Source: Acinetobacter sp. Ver3 (GTDB lineage: Bacteria > Pseudomonadota > Gammaproteobacteria > Pseudomonadales > Moraxellaceae). Taken from it: DNA of 64,000 nt. Made by a program: the position numbers and the translations under genes. The notes beneath the pieces were generated by a model. It saw only the letters and a list, made by a program, of their open reading frames with translations, did no database searches and was not told the origin of the DNA. The number at the start of each line of letters is the position of its first letter. Position 1 is the first letter of the stretch. The stretch lies in contig NZ_JFYL01000010.1 of the NCBI RefSeq assembly GCF_000632455.1, forward strand, positions 1 to 64,000. The letters run 5' to 3'. Positions 54,525 through 64,000 of this stretch are shown one piece after another.

Positions 54525-55868
54525 TTAAGATTTGTTATTCCAATCTTGTTTAACTTGTTGTGCAATAGTCGGATAGTCCATCACAAAACGAATGTGGCTT
54601 TCAACGCCAGTTTTTAATGTCGCATCATCTACAATAAATTTAGGGTTATGATTGGGTGCAGCCTTACTGATCTCTTGATCTTGAGGTGTTGCACCAATGA
54701 AAATGAACAATGAAGGCATAAGTTGACCATAATAGGCAAAGTCTTCACTTGCGCTTGCATTGTTTTCAAGCACATGTAATTTATCTTCACCGTGAACTTT
54801 CGCAAGTGATGGCGCGATGAGTTGAGTTAGCGTTTTATCGTTCGTGGTAACGGGGGCATAAGCGGCAATTTCTACTTTGGCTTTTACGTCATTTGCATGA
54901 GCATTATGTTCGATCAATTTCGGTAAATCCTTGAGAATATTCTGGCGGACCTCTTCATTATTTGATCGAATCGTGCCAACCATATTGACTTGCTCTGGTA
55001 TCACATTTCCTACCGTTCCACCTTGGATACTGCCAATACTGATTGCCCCCATACCTTTGGTTAAATCTGCACGACGGCTGATCAAACTCTGCATATTACT
55101 AATCATTTGAGATGAAGCGTAAATGGGATCGCGTCCAAGCCATGGCATAGAACCATGAACTTGTTTTCCACTGACCTGAATGCGCAAGTGATCTGCACTG
55201 TTTAAAATAGTGCCATCTTTATAAAAAATATGACCACTTGGCATACCTGCCATAACATGCATACCGAAGATCACTTCAGGCTTAGGATTTTTTAAAGCCC
55301 CATCTGCAATCATCTTACGTGAACCAATTTGATCACCATGGCTAAAGTTATCAATATCTGCTCCACCTTCTTCAGCTGGTTGGAAGACAAACACAACAGT
55401 ACCTGCAATTTTATCTTTATTTTCCGAAAGCACTTTTGCAGCGCCGAGTAACATTGCTGTGTGAGCATCATGTCCACAGGCATGCATCACTGGCGTTTCT
55501 TTACCTTGATAGATTGCCTTTGCCTTACTCGCAAAAGAAAGTCCTGTTTTTTCCTCAATCGGTAATGCATCCATATCTGCACGTAATGCCATCACTGGGC
55601 CAGGTTTTGCACCTTTAAGAATTCCGATTACACCTGTTTTGGCATAGCCTGTGCGGACTTCAATTCCATATTTTTTTAATTCTTTTTGAACCAGAGCCGA
55701 GGTTTTAAATTCCATATTGCCGAGTTCGGGATGTTGGTGAATGTGCTGTCTTAATTTGATGGTATGTTGTTCAACAGCGTTCACACCGTCATCAACCCAA
55801 TCTGCAAAACTCAAGGTTGAACAAAGGGGCAAGATGGTACAAGCAAAAAATAGCCTAAGTGAGATCAT
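54525..55868 (-). CDS. Exported M20-family amidohydrolase (HipO type)
   Basis: A 447-residue M20D metallohydrolase with a signal peptide (MISLRLFFACTILPLCSTLS then FADW). Metal-binding motifs: VMALRADMDALPIEEKTG, VMHACGHDAHTAMLLGAA (Cys and His ligands) and VFVFQPAEEGGAD (Glu pair); a dimerisation domain follows, with GSMPWLGRDPIYA. Members cut N-acyl amino acids, hippurate or indole-acetyl-amino acids. Periplasmic location suggests scavenging. Only a weak hairpin separates it from the convergent formamidase gene. Confidence 0.85.
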   Translation of the reverse strand: MISLRLFFACTILPLCSTLSFADWVDDGVNAVEQHTIKLRQHIHQHPELGNMEFKTSALVQKELKKYGIEVRTGYAKTGVIGILKGAKPGPVMALRADMDALPIEEKTGLSFASKAKAIYQGKETPVMHACGHDAHTAMLLGAAKVLSENKDKIAGTVVFVFQPAEEGGADIDNFSHGDQIGSRKMIADGALKNPKPEVIFGMHVMAGMPSGHIFYKDGTILNSADHLRIQVSGKQVHGSMPWLGRDPIYASSQMISNMQSLISRRADLTKGMGAISIGSIQGGTVGNVIPEQVNMVGTIRSNNEEVRQNILKDLPKLIEHNAHANDVKAKVEIAAYAPVTTNDKTLTQLIAPSLAKVHGEDKLHVLENNASASEDFAYYGQLMPSLFIFIGATPQDQEISKAAPNHNPKFIVDDATLKTGVESHIRFVMDYPTIAQQVKQDWNNKS

Positions 55869-56074
55869 AAACTCAATGTCCTAAAAATCCTAAAGTTTTA
55901 GGAGCTTCTCATTCACTTCTGATGGTTGCAAAACTTAACAGGTATATCGAAATACATGAAAAGTATAGTGACCATGAAGCATTGATTTTTAATGCTTTAT
56001 CCATAGATTTAAAGTTGTTATTATTTGTAAATTATTCATTTTAAATAATTATTTTAATAGTTGTGGGGGAGCTA

Positions 56075-56950
56075 ATGGGCGTTGAAGAAGAACTAAAGCA
56101 TAATCAAGATGTCATGATTCAACTTCCATGGACTGTACCTCAACAACCTTTATATACGGCGAGTATTCAAATTGATCCTGAAACGCAGAAAATTCCTTTG
56201 GATTTGAATGTAAGCTCAACTGATACGACTGCAATTTGGTCTTTTATGATTGCAATGGCGATAGCTTTTATTCTAGGAATTTCAGCGACAATCATTGCAA
56301 TTTGGTATGGTGTCAGAAGTTTTAAATTAACTGAAATGTCTTTTAATACAGTAGTACTAGAAATAAAAAGTTCACAACAAATTGCTTTTAATCTCAATCA
56401 AAAATTATTTGAGCAACAAAGAGAGTTAGGAAAACAAGAATTTCAGTACACTAAGCAACTTAAATGGGAAGATGAGATCATAAGTATTACATCGGATTGT
56501 CTTAACTCTTTAGCTAAGTATATTCAAAAAGTTATGATATTTAAGGATAATTTTGTTAATTTTCCTGTAGCTGATAAAAGTGATTATTCAACATTAGTTG
56601 GTTCAAAATTAAAAGAAATTTTAGACGTTACAGAAAATACTAATGCTTGTTTAACTAAACTAAATTTATATTTTAGTGTTGGGCATGAAAAAGAAAAAAT
56701 AATTTCTCAACTTGGGAAACTTTTGATCATCTCAATAATGCATTTTAACAATCAATTAATAAAACAGACCGATACCAAAGACATTTATGTGAGTAAGTTT
56801 ATTATTGAAGAGGGTTTAATAAGAAAAGTTAATAAGATATTAATAGATGCTAGAAAGTGGGATGAATCAAATGATTTATTATCCTTGACTGACATTGCAA
56901 ATTTGGGTGATCAGTTGGCAGATGAGTTTAAAAAAATTCTCAATAAATAA
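56075..56950 (+). CDS. Orphan membrane-anchored helical protein, unknown function
   Basis: A 291-residue protein. Residues 1-48 are polar, a single helix follows (SFMIAMAIAFILGISATIIAIWYGV), and the rest is a long helical, Lys/Glu/Asn-rich cytoplasmic domain with coiled-coil character (EIKSSQQIAFNLNQKLFEQQ). It is more AT-rich than neighbouring genes, with many ATA, AAA and TTA codons, which hints at transfer. GGGGGAG precedes the ATG at 56075; a GTG at 56063 is possible. No family is recognised. It stands alone between the M20 gene and ruvB. Confidence 0.6.
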   Translation: MGVEEELKHNQDVMIQLPWTVPQQPLYTASIQIDPETQKIPLDLNVSSTDTTAIWSFMIAMAIAFILGISATIIAIWYGVRSFKLTEMSFNTVVLEIKSSQQIAFNLNQKLFEQQRELGKQEFQYTKQLKWEDEIISITSDCLNSLAKYIQKVMIFKDNFVNFPVADKSDYSTLVGSKLKEILDVTENTNACLTKLNLYFSVGHEKEKIISQLGKLLIISIMHFNNQLIKQTDTKDIYVSKFIIEEGLIRKVNKILIDARKWDESNDLLSLTDIANLGDQLADEFKKILNK

Positions 56951-56973
56951 GCAGCCTAAGCTGCTTTTATAAA

Positions 56974-57981
56974 TCACTTCTCTTTCGGTTCAGGTGGTGT
57001 CATCCCAAACTGCAAATACGCCTGATTTGTTGCAATACGACCACGTGCGGTACGCATCACATAACCTTGCTGAATCAAGTAAGGTTCAATCACATCTTCC
57101 AGCGTGCCTGAATCTTCTGCCATTGCCGCTGCTAGAGCTTCAACACCTGCAGGACCACCATCAAAACGTTCTAATAACATGGATAAATAACGGCGGTCGA
57201 GTGTATCTAAACCATCCTTGTCCACATTCAACATATCAAGCGCACGTTGCGCCATTTCTTGTGTGACCTCACCTGTACCTTTCACTTGAGCATAGTCACG
57301 TACACGACGCAGTAAACGGTTTGCGATACGAGGCGTACCACGAGAACGACGAGCCACTTCCTTCGAACCAGCTTCAGTGATTGGAACATCCATCAGATTT
57401 GCAGAACGAGTCACGATATGGGTCAAATCTTCAACTGAATAAAACTCTAATCGCTGGACGATACCAAAACGATCTCGAAGCGGAGAGGTCAATAAACCGG
57501 CACGAGTAGTCGCAGCGACTAAAGTGAATGGCGGTAAATCTAACTTAATTGAACGCGCAGCAGGGCCTTCACCAATCATAATATCCAGTTGGTAATCTTC
57601 CATTGCAGGATAAAGGATTTCCTCGATCACTGGAGAGAGACGGTGAATCTCATCAATAAATAAAACGTCACCTTCTTCTAAGTTAGTGAGCATTGCTGCC
57701 AAATCACCAGCGCGCTCTAACACAGGACCTGAGGTGGATTTGAGATTGCCACCCATTTCACGCGCGATAATATTGGCAAGTGTGGTTTTACCTAAACCCG
57801 GAGGACCAAAAATCAAGGTATGGTCTAAAGCTTCACCACGTCCACGAGCTGCACCAATGAAAATTTCCATCTGCTCACGCACAACAGGCTGACCAATATA
57901 ATCATCTAATGATGTTGGTCGAATGGCACGATCAAAATGATCTTCTGGTTTTTCAGAACCACTGATAATACGGTCTTGCAT
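56974..57981 (-). CDS. ruvB: Holliday junction branch migration ATPase RuvB
   Basis: A 335-residue AAA+ motor. Walker [15 protein letters not shown], Walker [13 protein letters not shown], sensor [24 protein letters not shown], arginine-finger region [16 protein letters not shown], and a C-terminal winged helix ending [17 protein letters not shown]. It drives branch migration with RuvA. Located 11 bases after ruvA. No ruvC in the window. Confidence 0.97.
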   Translation of the reverse strand: MQDRIISGSEKPEDHFDRAIRPTSLDDYIGQPVVREQMEIFIGAARGRGEALDHTLIFGPPGLGKTTLANIIAREMGGNLKSTSGPVLERAGDLAAMLTNLEEGDVLFIDEIHRLSPVIEEILYPAMEDYQLDIMIGEGPAARSIKLDLPPFTLVAATTRAGLLTSPLRDRFGIVQRLEFYSVEDLTHIVTRSANLMDVPITEAGSKEVARRSRGTPRIANRLLRRVRDYAQVKGTGEVTQEMAQRALDMLNVDKDGLDTLDRRYLSMLLERFDGGPAGVEALAAAMAEDSGTLEDVIEPYLIQQGYVMRTARGRIATNQAYLQFGMTPPEPKEK

Positions 57982-57992
57982 AATATGAGATC

Positions 57993-58595
57993 TTATTTAT
58001 TCATCGATTTTAAAGCAGCACGGATAATATCGGATGCCTCAGTGAAGTCACCTTTAACGGCATTGACTAACTTTTGTGCTTCTAGTGGCTTGTAACCTAA
58101 TGACTGTAAAGCAGCTTCAGCCTCAGCGACAGCAGAGTTACCCGTAAACTGAATTTGCGCTGTTGTAGAGTTTGATGTGGATGGCTGAGCTGCAAGCGCT
58201 TTAAAGCGATCTCGAAGTTCAATCATCAAACGCTCTGCAGTCTTTTTACCAACACCTGGAACTTTGACTAAAGTGTTTACATCTTCATGTTCAACGGTAT
58301 GAATGAGCATGTCTACGCTGAGTGTTGAGAGAATACCCAATGCCATTTTGGGACCAACGCCGTTCACTTTAAGTAAAGTGCGGAAAATACTTTTTTCTTG
58401 TGCGTTGGAAAATCCATACAGTAATTGGGCATCTTCACGTACAGCCAAATGCGTCCACAATGTGACTTTTTGTCCTTTCTGTAATTGGCAAAATGTTGAA
58501 AGAGGTGTATCAACCTCATAGCCAACACCATTTACATTCAATAAAACTGTTGGTGCTTCCAAAGCAAGCACTTCACCAATAAGACATCCAATCAT
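57993..58595 (-). CDS. ruvA: Holliday junction DNA-binding protein RuvA
   Basis: A 200-residue RuvA: OB-fold start ([20 protein letters not shown]), HhH motifs ([20 protein letters not shown] and [19 protein letters not shown]), and a C-terminal domain that contacts RuvB ([20 protein letters not shown]). Forms the tetramer that holds four-way junctions. Confidence 0.96.
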   Translation of the reverse strand: MIGCLIGEVLALEAPTVLLNVNGVGYEVDTPLSTFCQLQKGQKVTLWTHLAVREDAQLLYGFSNAQEKSIFRTLLKVNGVGPKMALGILSTLSVDMLIHTVEHEDVNTLVKVPGVGKKTAERLMIELRDRFKALAAQPSTSNSTTAQIQFTGNSAVAEAEAALQSLGYKPLEAQKLVNAVKGDFTEASDIIRAALKSMNK

Positions 58596-58716
58596 TCAAT
58601 TATTTCACTTATTTGTCGATGTTAAATTCACTATGTCAGCATAGTAGTGTTCATTGCTTCAGAACGCAAAATCAAAAAACACTTTATGCTCTTTTCCTGA
58701 ACACTAAATTTAAGGT

Positions 58717-60057
58717 TTATAAAAATCCAACTTTATTCCCTTGAAGTTCCTGTGCCAAATGATAAGCCTGATGATCCGAAAATTTTGAGATCACATCTAA
58801 GACTTGCATGATATTGTCATAGTGATCATCACTAAAACGTACACCTAAGCCTGAGATAATAGACAGTAAACGTCCTTCCTTAAAATTATGAATTTTATTG
58901 GGGGTCGTAAGCGGAATAAAGGCATCTAGTATGTGCTGTAAGCTTTGATGTGCAATGATTTCTAAACCAGATTTTTGAGGATGCTCAAAGATTTTTTCCC
59001 GCGCTAAATTCTTTGCACAATCAATTCCTGCTTCGATATCGGGCGAGCAATATTGGAGCAAACTACCTTTAAGCTGTCCTGACAAAATTTCAAAATGATG
59101 TTTAGCAAAAGCGGAAGTGACTTCATCAACCAAGCGTTTCATCACACGACCACGCAATGCTGCAATCTTTTGTTGCCACGTGGTGTATGGCATTGCAAGT
59201 TCAGCAGGCGTGCCATAGTCACCGAGCAGATTTAAAAAAATAGGCTCGACTTGCTCATAGCTGAGCATGTTAAGAATAATGCCATCTTCTAAATCGATCA
59301 GGGCATAACAAATATCATCCGCAGCTTCGAGTAAATAGGTGAGTGGATGGCGACAGAAATGATATTCACCATATTGTATAAGACCTAATTGGTGACCAAT
59401 TTGTTGCAAAATTTCTTTTTCAGATTGATAGCAACCAAACTTAGCTCGTTTACTGGCAGGCGTATTTCCCTGAGAGTCAATGGTTTTAGAAAGCCATGGG
59501 TACTTTAAGTAAGCTCCTAAGGTTGCGTAAGTGAGGCGCATTCCACCGTCATTAGGGTGATAGTCAATTTTCGTGAGTAAACGAAGACCTTGAGCATTGC
59601 CCTCAAACTGGCGAACATCGGCCTGCTGTTCAGGGGTTAAACTCGATAAAAAATCGCCGTGTGATGCATCATCAAACCATTCACGAATAGCGTACTCACC
59701 TGCATGACCAAAAGGAGGATTACCAATATCGTGTGCAAGACAAGCTGCTTGAATAATTGCACCGACATCTGCAGGAGAGATCCACATAGGTAACTCATCA
59801 CGAATTTTTTCAGCTGCCAGCATTCCCAAAGAGCGTCCGATGCAAGAAACTTCAAGGGAATGTGTTAGACGCGTATGAATGCCATCATGTTGAGTCAGGG
59901 GGTGAACTTGAGTTTTACGGTTAAGTTGCCTAAAACTCTGAGAAAAAATAATACGATCGTAATCTTTATGGAAGGGGCTACGTGCTTGTTCTGTATTTTG
60001 TTTTGAACTACCAAATCGAACTGTTGATAACAGTTCCAGCCAACGCATTTGAGTCAT
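58717..60057 (-). CDS. dgt: dGTPase-like HD-domain triphosphohydrolase
   Basis: A 446-residue HD-domain protein of the Dgt family that splits dNTPs to nucleoside and triphosphate. Metal/catalytic motifs: HTRLTHSLEVSCIGRSLG and CLAHDIGNPPFGHAGEYAIR; later DDICYALIDLEDG. Length is typical for type 1 enzymes (E. coli 505, others 430-450). It lacks a clear ribosome site upstream of the first ATG; ATG at 60048 is an alternative. Confidence 0.88.
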   Translation of the reverse strand: MTQMRWLELLSTVRFGSSKQNTEQARSPFHKDYDRIIFSQSFRQLNRKTQVHPLTQHDGIHTRLTHSLEVSCIGRSLGMLAAEKIRDELPMWISPADVGAIIQAACLAHDIGNPPFGHAGEYAIREWFDDASHGDFLSSLTPEQQADVRQFEGNAQGLRLLTKIDYHPNDGGMRLTYATLGAYLKYPWLSKTIDSQGNTPASKRAKFGCYQSEKEILQQIGHQLGLIQYGEYHFCRHPLTYLLEAADDICYALIDLEDGIILNMLSYEQVEPIFLNLLGDYGTPAELAMPYTTWQQKIAALRGRVMKRLVDEVTSAFAKHHFEILSGQLKGSLLQYCSPDIEAGIDCAKNLAREKIFEHPQKSGLEIIAHQSLQHILDAFIPLTTPNKIHNFKEGRLLSIISGLGVRFSDDHYDNIMQVLDVISKFSDHQAYHLAQELQGNKVGFL

Positions 60058-60485
60058 TTATCATTATTCATCATTACTGTATGGAACCATCATGCCAAAA
60101 AAATAGTGAAAAATATATGCTGACACGACATAATTTGGCGCATTGAAAATGCATTTCAGAAAAGTTTAAGAAGTAAAATAATAAGTATTAAGGTGTTGAT
60201 TTTAAGAATTATTATCCTAATATAATTCAATTTCTTCACTCTCAAATCATATAAGAGTCTCTAATTGATTTTAAAGATAGATATCAATCATGAGATGATG
60301 CGTGGATGCTCATCGGTTCGATAATTTTTTATCGAGATAGTATGCATAATGTATCTACTTTTTATGCCGATTGTTGATCAAATTGATCCGACGATTGGCA
60401 TAACATTTCAATAAAGCTATTGAAATTTGTCTATTTTGACCTCATGTTATCCTCATAAAGATGAATTATAGAGATGTGAATTTAT
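60058..60485 (+). other. Upstream region of the SohB-type gene
   Basis: A 428-base gap with several inverted repeats: TCGATAA/TTATCGA around T4 (60318-60335), ATGAG/CTCAT nearby, and a 38-base imperfect palindrome at 60364-60401. No open reading frame of note and no clear promoter pair. It could hold operators or a structured RNA. Confidence 0.4.
60364..60401. repeat. 38-base imperfect palindrome before the SohB-type gene
   Basis: The left arm begins ATGCCGATTGTTGATCAA and the right arm, read on the other strand, begins ATGCCAATCGTCGGATCAA; they differ at a few positions plus a one-base bulge. It may be an operator or an RNA stem. Confidence 0.55.
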
Positions 60486-61448
60486 ATGTTATTTCATTTG
60501 CCGAAACTTCCTGCCGAAATTCGAGTCACTCACTTAAATGCGCGTATTAATGAACAACGAAAAAAAATTGCGCAAAGTACTGCATCTAAACTTGAACTTC
60601 TGCAGTTGTCTCAGCAGTTTTCAAAAGAAGCACGCACGCGTAAAAAGAATAATCAGAAAGTATATGTAATTGATTTTAAAGGTGACATGGCAGCTTCAGC
60701 TGTAGAGAATCTTCGTGAAGAAATTACTTTGATTTTGGCGACTGCTAAAGCAGGGCGTGATCGTGTCGTAGTTCGTTTGGAAAGTCCAGGTGGGATCGTA
60801 CATGGTTATGGACTTGCGGCTGCTCAACTGGTGCGTCTGCGCGATGCTGGTTTTCATCTAACCATTTGTGTTGATAAAGTCGCAGCAAGTGGTGGATACA
60901 TGATGGCATGTATCGGTAACGAAATTATTTCTGCTCCATTTGCAGTGATTGGTTCAATTGGCGTTGTTGCTCAAGTGCCTAATTTTAATCGTTTACTTAA
61001 AGAACATAATGTTGATTTTGAGCTTTATACTGCGGGTCAATATAAACGTACCGTGACCATGTTTGGTGAAAATACGGAAGAGGGTAAAGCAAAGTTTGAA
61101 GAAGAGTTGCAACAAACGCATGCATTGTTCAAGCATTTTGTTGAAAAATATCGTCCACAGTTAAATGTTGAAAAAGTAGCAACAGGTGAACATTGGTACG
61201 GTCAAGATTCATTAGATTTGAATTTGGTTGATAAGCTTCAAACCTCGGATGAGTATTTATTAAGTTTATTGACAGTGCATGATGTTTACTTGATTCAAAC
61301 TCGCCGTAAACCTACCTTAGGTGAGAAATTAGGACTGCAAGCGGCACAAATGGCGGACAGTTTGATTCCTGCTGTGATGAATAAAGTTATGGACACTTTA
61401 GTCCAAACTAATGCGAACTTAGTGCAACTACGTGATCCTAAATTTTAA
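60486..61448 (+). CDS. sohB: SohB-type S49 protease, without N-terminal anchor
   Basis: A 320-residue S49 peptidase (SppA family). The nucleophile Ser is in DKVAASGGYMMACIGNEI; the general-base Lys is in GQYKRTVTMFGENTEEGKAKF; the fold begins VYVIDFKGDMAASAVENL and VVVRLESPGGIVHGYGLA. E. coli SohB has an N-terminal membrane segment; here the first 60 residues are polar (LPAEIRVTHLNARINEQRKK) with none, so the protein may be cytoplasmic or peripheral. Strong terminator after the stop. Confidence 0.82.
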   Translation: MLFHLPKLPAEIRVTHLNARINEQRKKIAQSTASKLELLQLSQQFSKEARTRKKNNQKVYVIDFKGDMAASAVENLREEITLILATAKAGRDRVVVRLESPGGIVHGYGLAAAQLVRLRDAGFHLTICVDKVAASGGYMMACIGNEIISAPFAVIGSIGVVAQVPNFNRLLKEHNVDFELYTAGQYKRTVTMFGENTEEGKAKFEEELQQTHALFKHFVEKYRPQLNVEKVATGEHWYGQDSLDLNLVDKLQTSDEYLLSLLTVHDVYLIQTRRKPTLGEKLGLQAAQMADSLIPAVMNKVMDTLVQTNANLVQLRDPKF

Positions 61449-61467
61449 ATTCGATGAAATAAAAAAA

Positions 61468-61490
61468 AGCTAATCTAATGATTGGCTTTT
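61468..61490. terminator. Terminator after the SohB-type gene
   Basis: AGCTAATC / GATTGGCT with loop TAAT; flanking A and T runs on both sides, so it may also serve the convergent DUF2238 gene. Confidence 0.8.
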
Positions 61491-61507
61491 TTTATGATTT
61501 ATCATTT

Positions 61508-62176
61508 CTATGGTCGAGAGTCTAATTTTCGATATAACATCACTATTCCTGTGATCATGGACCCAAGTGTTGCGAACAGCATATCTTTATGGGCATCCCA
61601 AATATCACCTTGTTGACCATTATAATTTTCTGCTGCCTCAGGGGAAAGATTAATCGCAATTAACCATTCAATCCATTCGTAAATGAGACTGGTGGCCATG
61701 ACAAACTGAACCACAATAAGAAAAAGTACTCGTTCAGATAATTGGGGTAAATAGAATTGAATGATCCTCAGGAAAAAAGGATAGAGAAGTAGACCATAGG
61801 CAAAATGGACCAAGCGATCATACATATTTCGCTCCCAACCCATCTGTGCATTTAAATCTATGCCGAAGTTGTGCATCAACCATTCATTATAGGGAACATA
61901 CGAATATAAATAGTGTGCCCCAAGAATATGAATGATCAGAAATCCAATATAGAGAGAAAATGCGATAAAACTCAAACCAACTTTCTTTTGTATATAGATC
62001 AAAAACACTAGCATTAAAGCTGTGCCAAGTTGATGTGAGCCATAAGAAGCATATTCAAGAGGCTTTATACTTGCCAAGATCAGCACCATTATGAAAATGA
62101 AGAATACGAGGTGGTGTTTAGGAGTAAATTTTTTGTAGTGCATTTTGTTATATGTTGATTTGATTAATTTCTTCAT
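61508..62176 (-). CDS. DUF2238 (YjdF-like) inner membrane protein
   Basis: A 222-residue membrane protein with five or six helices. Family motifs: HILGAHYLYSYVPYNEWL, RNMYDRLVHFAYGLLLYPFF, LIYEWIEWLIAINLSPEAAE and QQGDIWDAHKDMLFATLGS. Conserved His, Tyr and Asp residues could bind metal. Function unknown. Start uncertain: ATG 62176 is chosen, with TTG 62194 and ATG 62143 as alternatives. Confidence 0.75.
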   Translation of the reverse strand: MKKLIKSTYNKMHYKKFTPKHHLVFFIFIMVLILASIKPLEYASYGSHQLGTALMLVFLIYIQKKVGLSFIAFSLYIGFLIIHILGAHYLYSYVPYNEWLMHNFGIDLNAQMGWERNMYDRLVHFAYGLLLYPFFLRIIQFYLPQLSERVLFLIVVQFVMATSLIYEWIEWLIAINLSPEAAENYNGQQGDIWDAHKDMLFATLGSMITGIVMLYRKLDSRP

Positions 62177-62213
62177 ATGATTGTAATGGATCAATCCTGA
62201 GAATAAGCTGCAG

Positions 62214-62249
62214 ATCGCATTATTTTTATAAATCGCATTATTTTTATAA
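62214..62249. repeat. Two perfect 18-base tandem repeats
   Basis: ATCGCATTATTTTTATAA occurs twice back to back. It lies between the divergent DUF2238 gene and the 79-residue protein gene, where it can alter promoter spacing. Confidence 0.85.
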
Positions 62250-62322
62250 ATAGTTGTTTATATCAATAGCTCATTGCAATCAGGATGATGAGTTAGAATA
62301 TGATTTATTTTGAGTTTTTATT

Positions 62323-62562
62323 ATGACGGTTTCAGCTGCTTTTCTTGCACAGCAAAATGCATATTTTCATTATGAGTTTGAAGAGCTTACTCTGAATGAC
62401 TTTCCTGAAGAGATCTCAGTATCACTCCGAGGAATGATGTTTAGGCATGACATTCAATATGCTCAAGTGACTCATTATATTTACTATAGCGATGTTTTAA
62501 CTGGTGATGAATTAGAAAAGCTCAGAACTGACTTTATACGTTACTGTCCTGATGAAGCATGA
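62323..62562 (+). CDS. Uncharacterised 79-residue protein
   Basis: A small soluble acidic protein (FHYEFEELTLNDFPEEISV, then a helical C-terminus YYSDVLTGDELEKLRTDF). No membrane segment. No family is recognised. A convergent terminator follows it. The ribosome site is weak. Confidence 0.55.
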   Translation: MTVSAAFLAQQNAYFHYEFEELTLNDFPEEISVSLRGMMFRHDIQYAQVTHYIYYSDVLTGDELEKLRTDFIRYCPDEA

Positions 62563-62595
62563 TTTTTATTGAAACATTTGATGAGTCTCATACAA

Positions 62596-62624
62596 AAAAA
62601 GCGAAGCCTAAGCTTCGCTTTTTT
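62596..62624. terminator. Terminator between the 79-residue gene and purB
   Basis: AAAAAGCGAAGC / GCTTCGCTTTTT with a short loop and A/T tracts, bidirectional. Confidence 0.85.
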
Positions 62625-62636
62625 ATTCAATACTAT

Positions 62637-64000
<1,364 letters not shown>

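Overview
This is a 64 kb, AT-rich piece of a gammaproteobacterial chromosome. Gene content and order point to Acinetobacter or a close relative: a Rut pyrimidine-degradation cluster, SthA, OmpW-like porins, tolQRAB-pal beside fbp, and many small family proteins typical of that group. The species cannot be named from the sequence alone. I see no insertion sequence, prophage, CRISPR array or integrase, and nearly all genes are intact. The two end genes (a MerR regulator and purB) are cut by the window edges.

Layout. 1-7 kb: MerR-type regulator fragment, a C39-peptidase-like protein without the cysteine, a Sel1-repeat protein, an mhpA-like flavin hydroxylase with a convergent LysR gene, and an iron-related DUF3649/PepSY/DUF3325 operon behind a Fur-box-like site. 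7.2-13.5 kb: Rut pyrimidine catabolism (rutD, then rutABCFG plus a 3-hydroxyisobutyrate-dehydrogenase-family gene). 13.6-20.9 kb: PcaC-like protein, thiolase, FadE, LipA, SthA. 20.9-25.5 kb: ChrA, pirin with a divergent LysR gene, an MFS transporter and an overlapping 44-residue membrane microprotein. 25.6-29.3 kb: three tandem long OmpW-family genes. 29.5-32.4 kb: map, rpsB, tsf. 32.5-39 kb: small membrane and cell-wall genes (rlpA, mltB), then an ABC exporter operon carrying queF. 39-44.5 kb: tRNA-Arg(CCG), a membrane protein, a candidate structured small RNA, an exonuclease, glyA, rnk. 44.5-53 kb: sigma factor/regulator/DUF3106 operon, SpoU methyltransferase, fbp, and the Tol-Pal system. 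53-64 kb: exported formamidase-family protein, exported M20 amidohydrolase, an orphan membrane protein, ruvAB, dgt, a SohB-type protease, a DUF2238 protein and purB.

How the parts work together. Three sites with the exact GG-N10-GC geometry of sigma-54 promoters stand in front of rutD, rutA and the exported formamidase gene. This suggests one nitrogen-starvation programme that takes ammonia from pyrimidines and from extracellular or periplasmic amides. The Rut operon lacks rutE and rutD in their E. coli positions: rutD is a separate unit upstream, and a 3-hydroxyisobutyrate-dehydrogenase-family gene closes the operon and can supply the missing semialdehyde reductase step.

The most novel items are the three-promoter sigma-54 set, the RutE replacement, a compact intergenic RNA candidate at about 40766-40894 (promoter, two stem-loops and a terminator), and the translationally coupled microprotein at 24154-24288. 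No result here comes from a database search; all family names rest on motifs read by eye.
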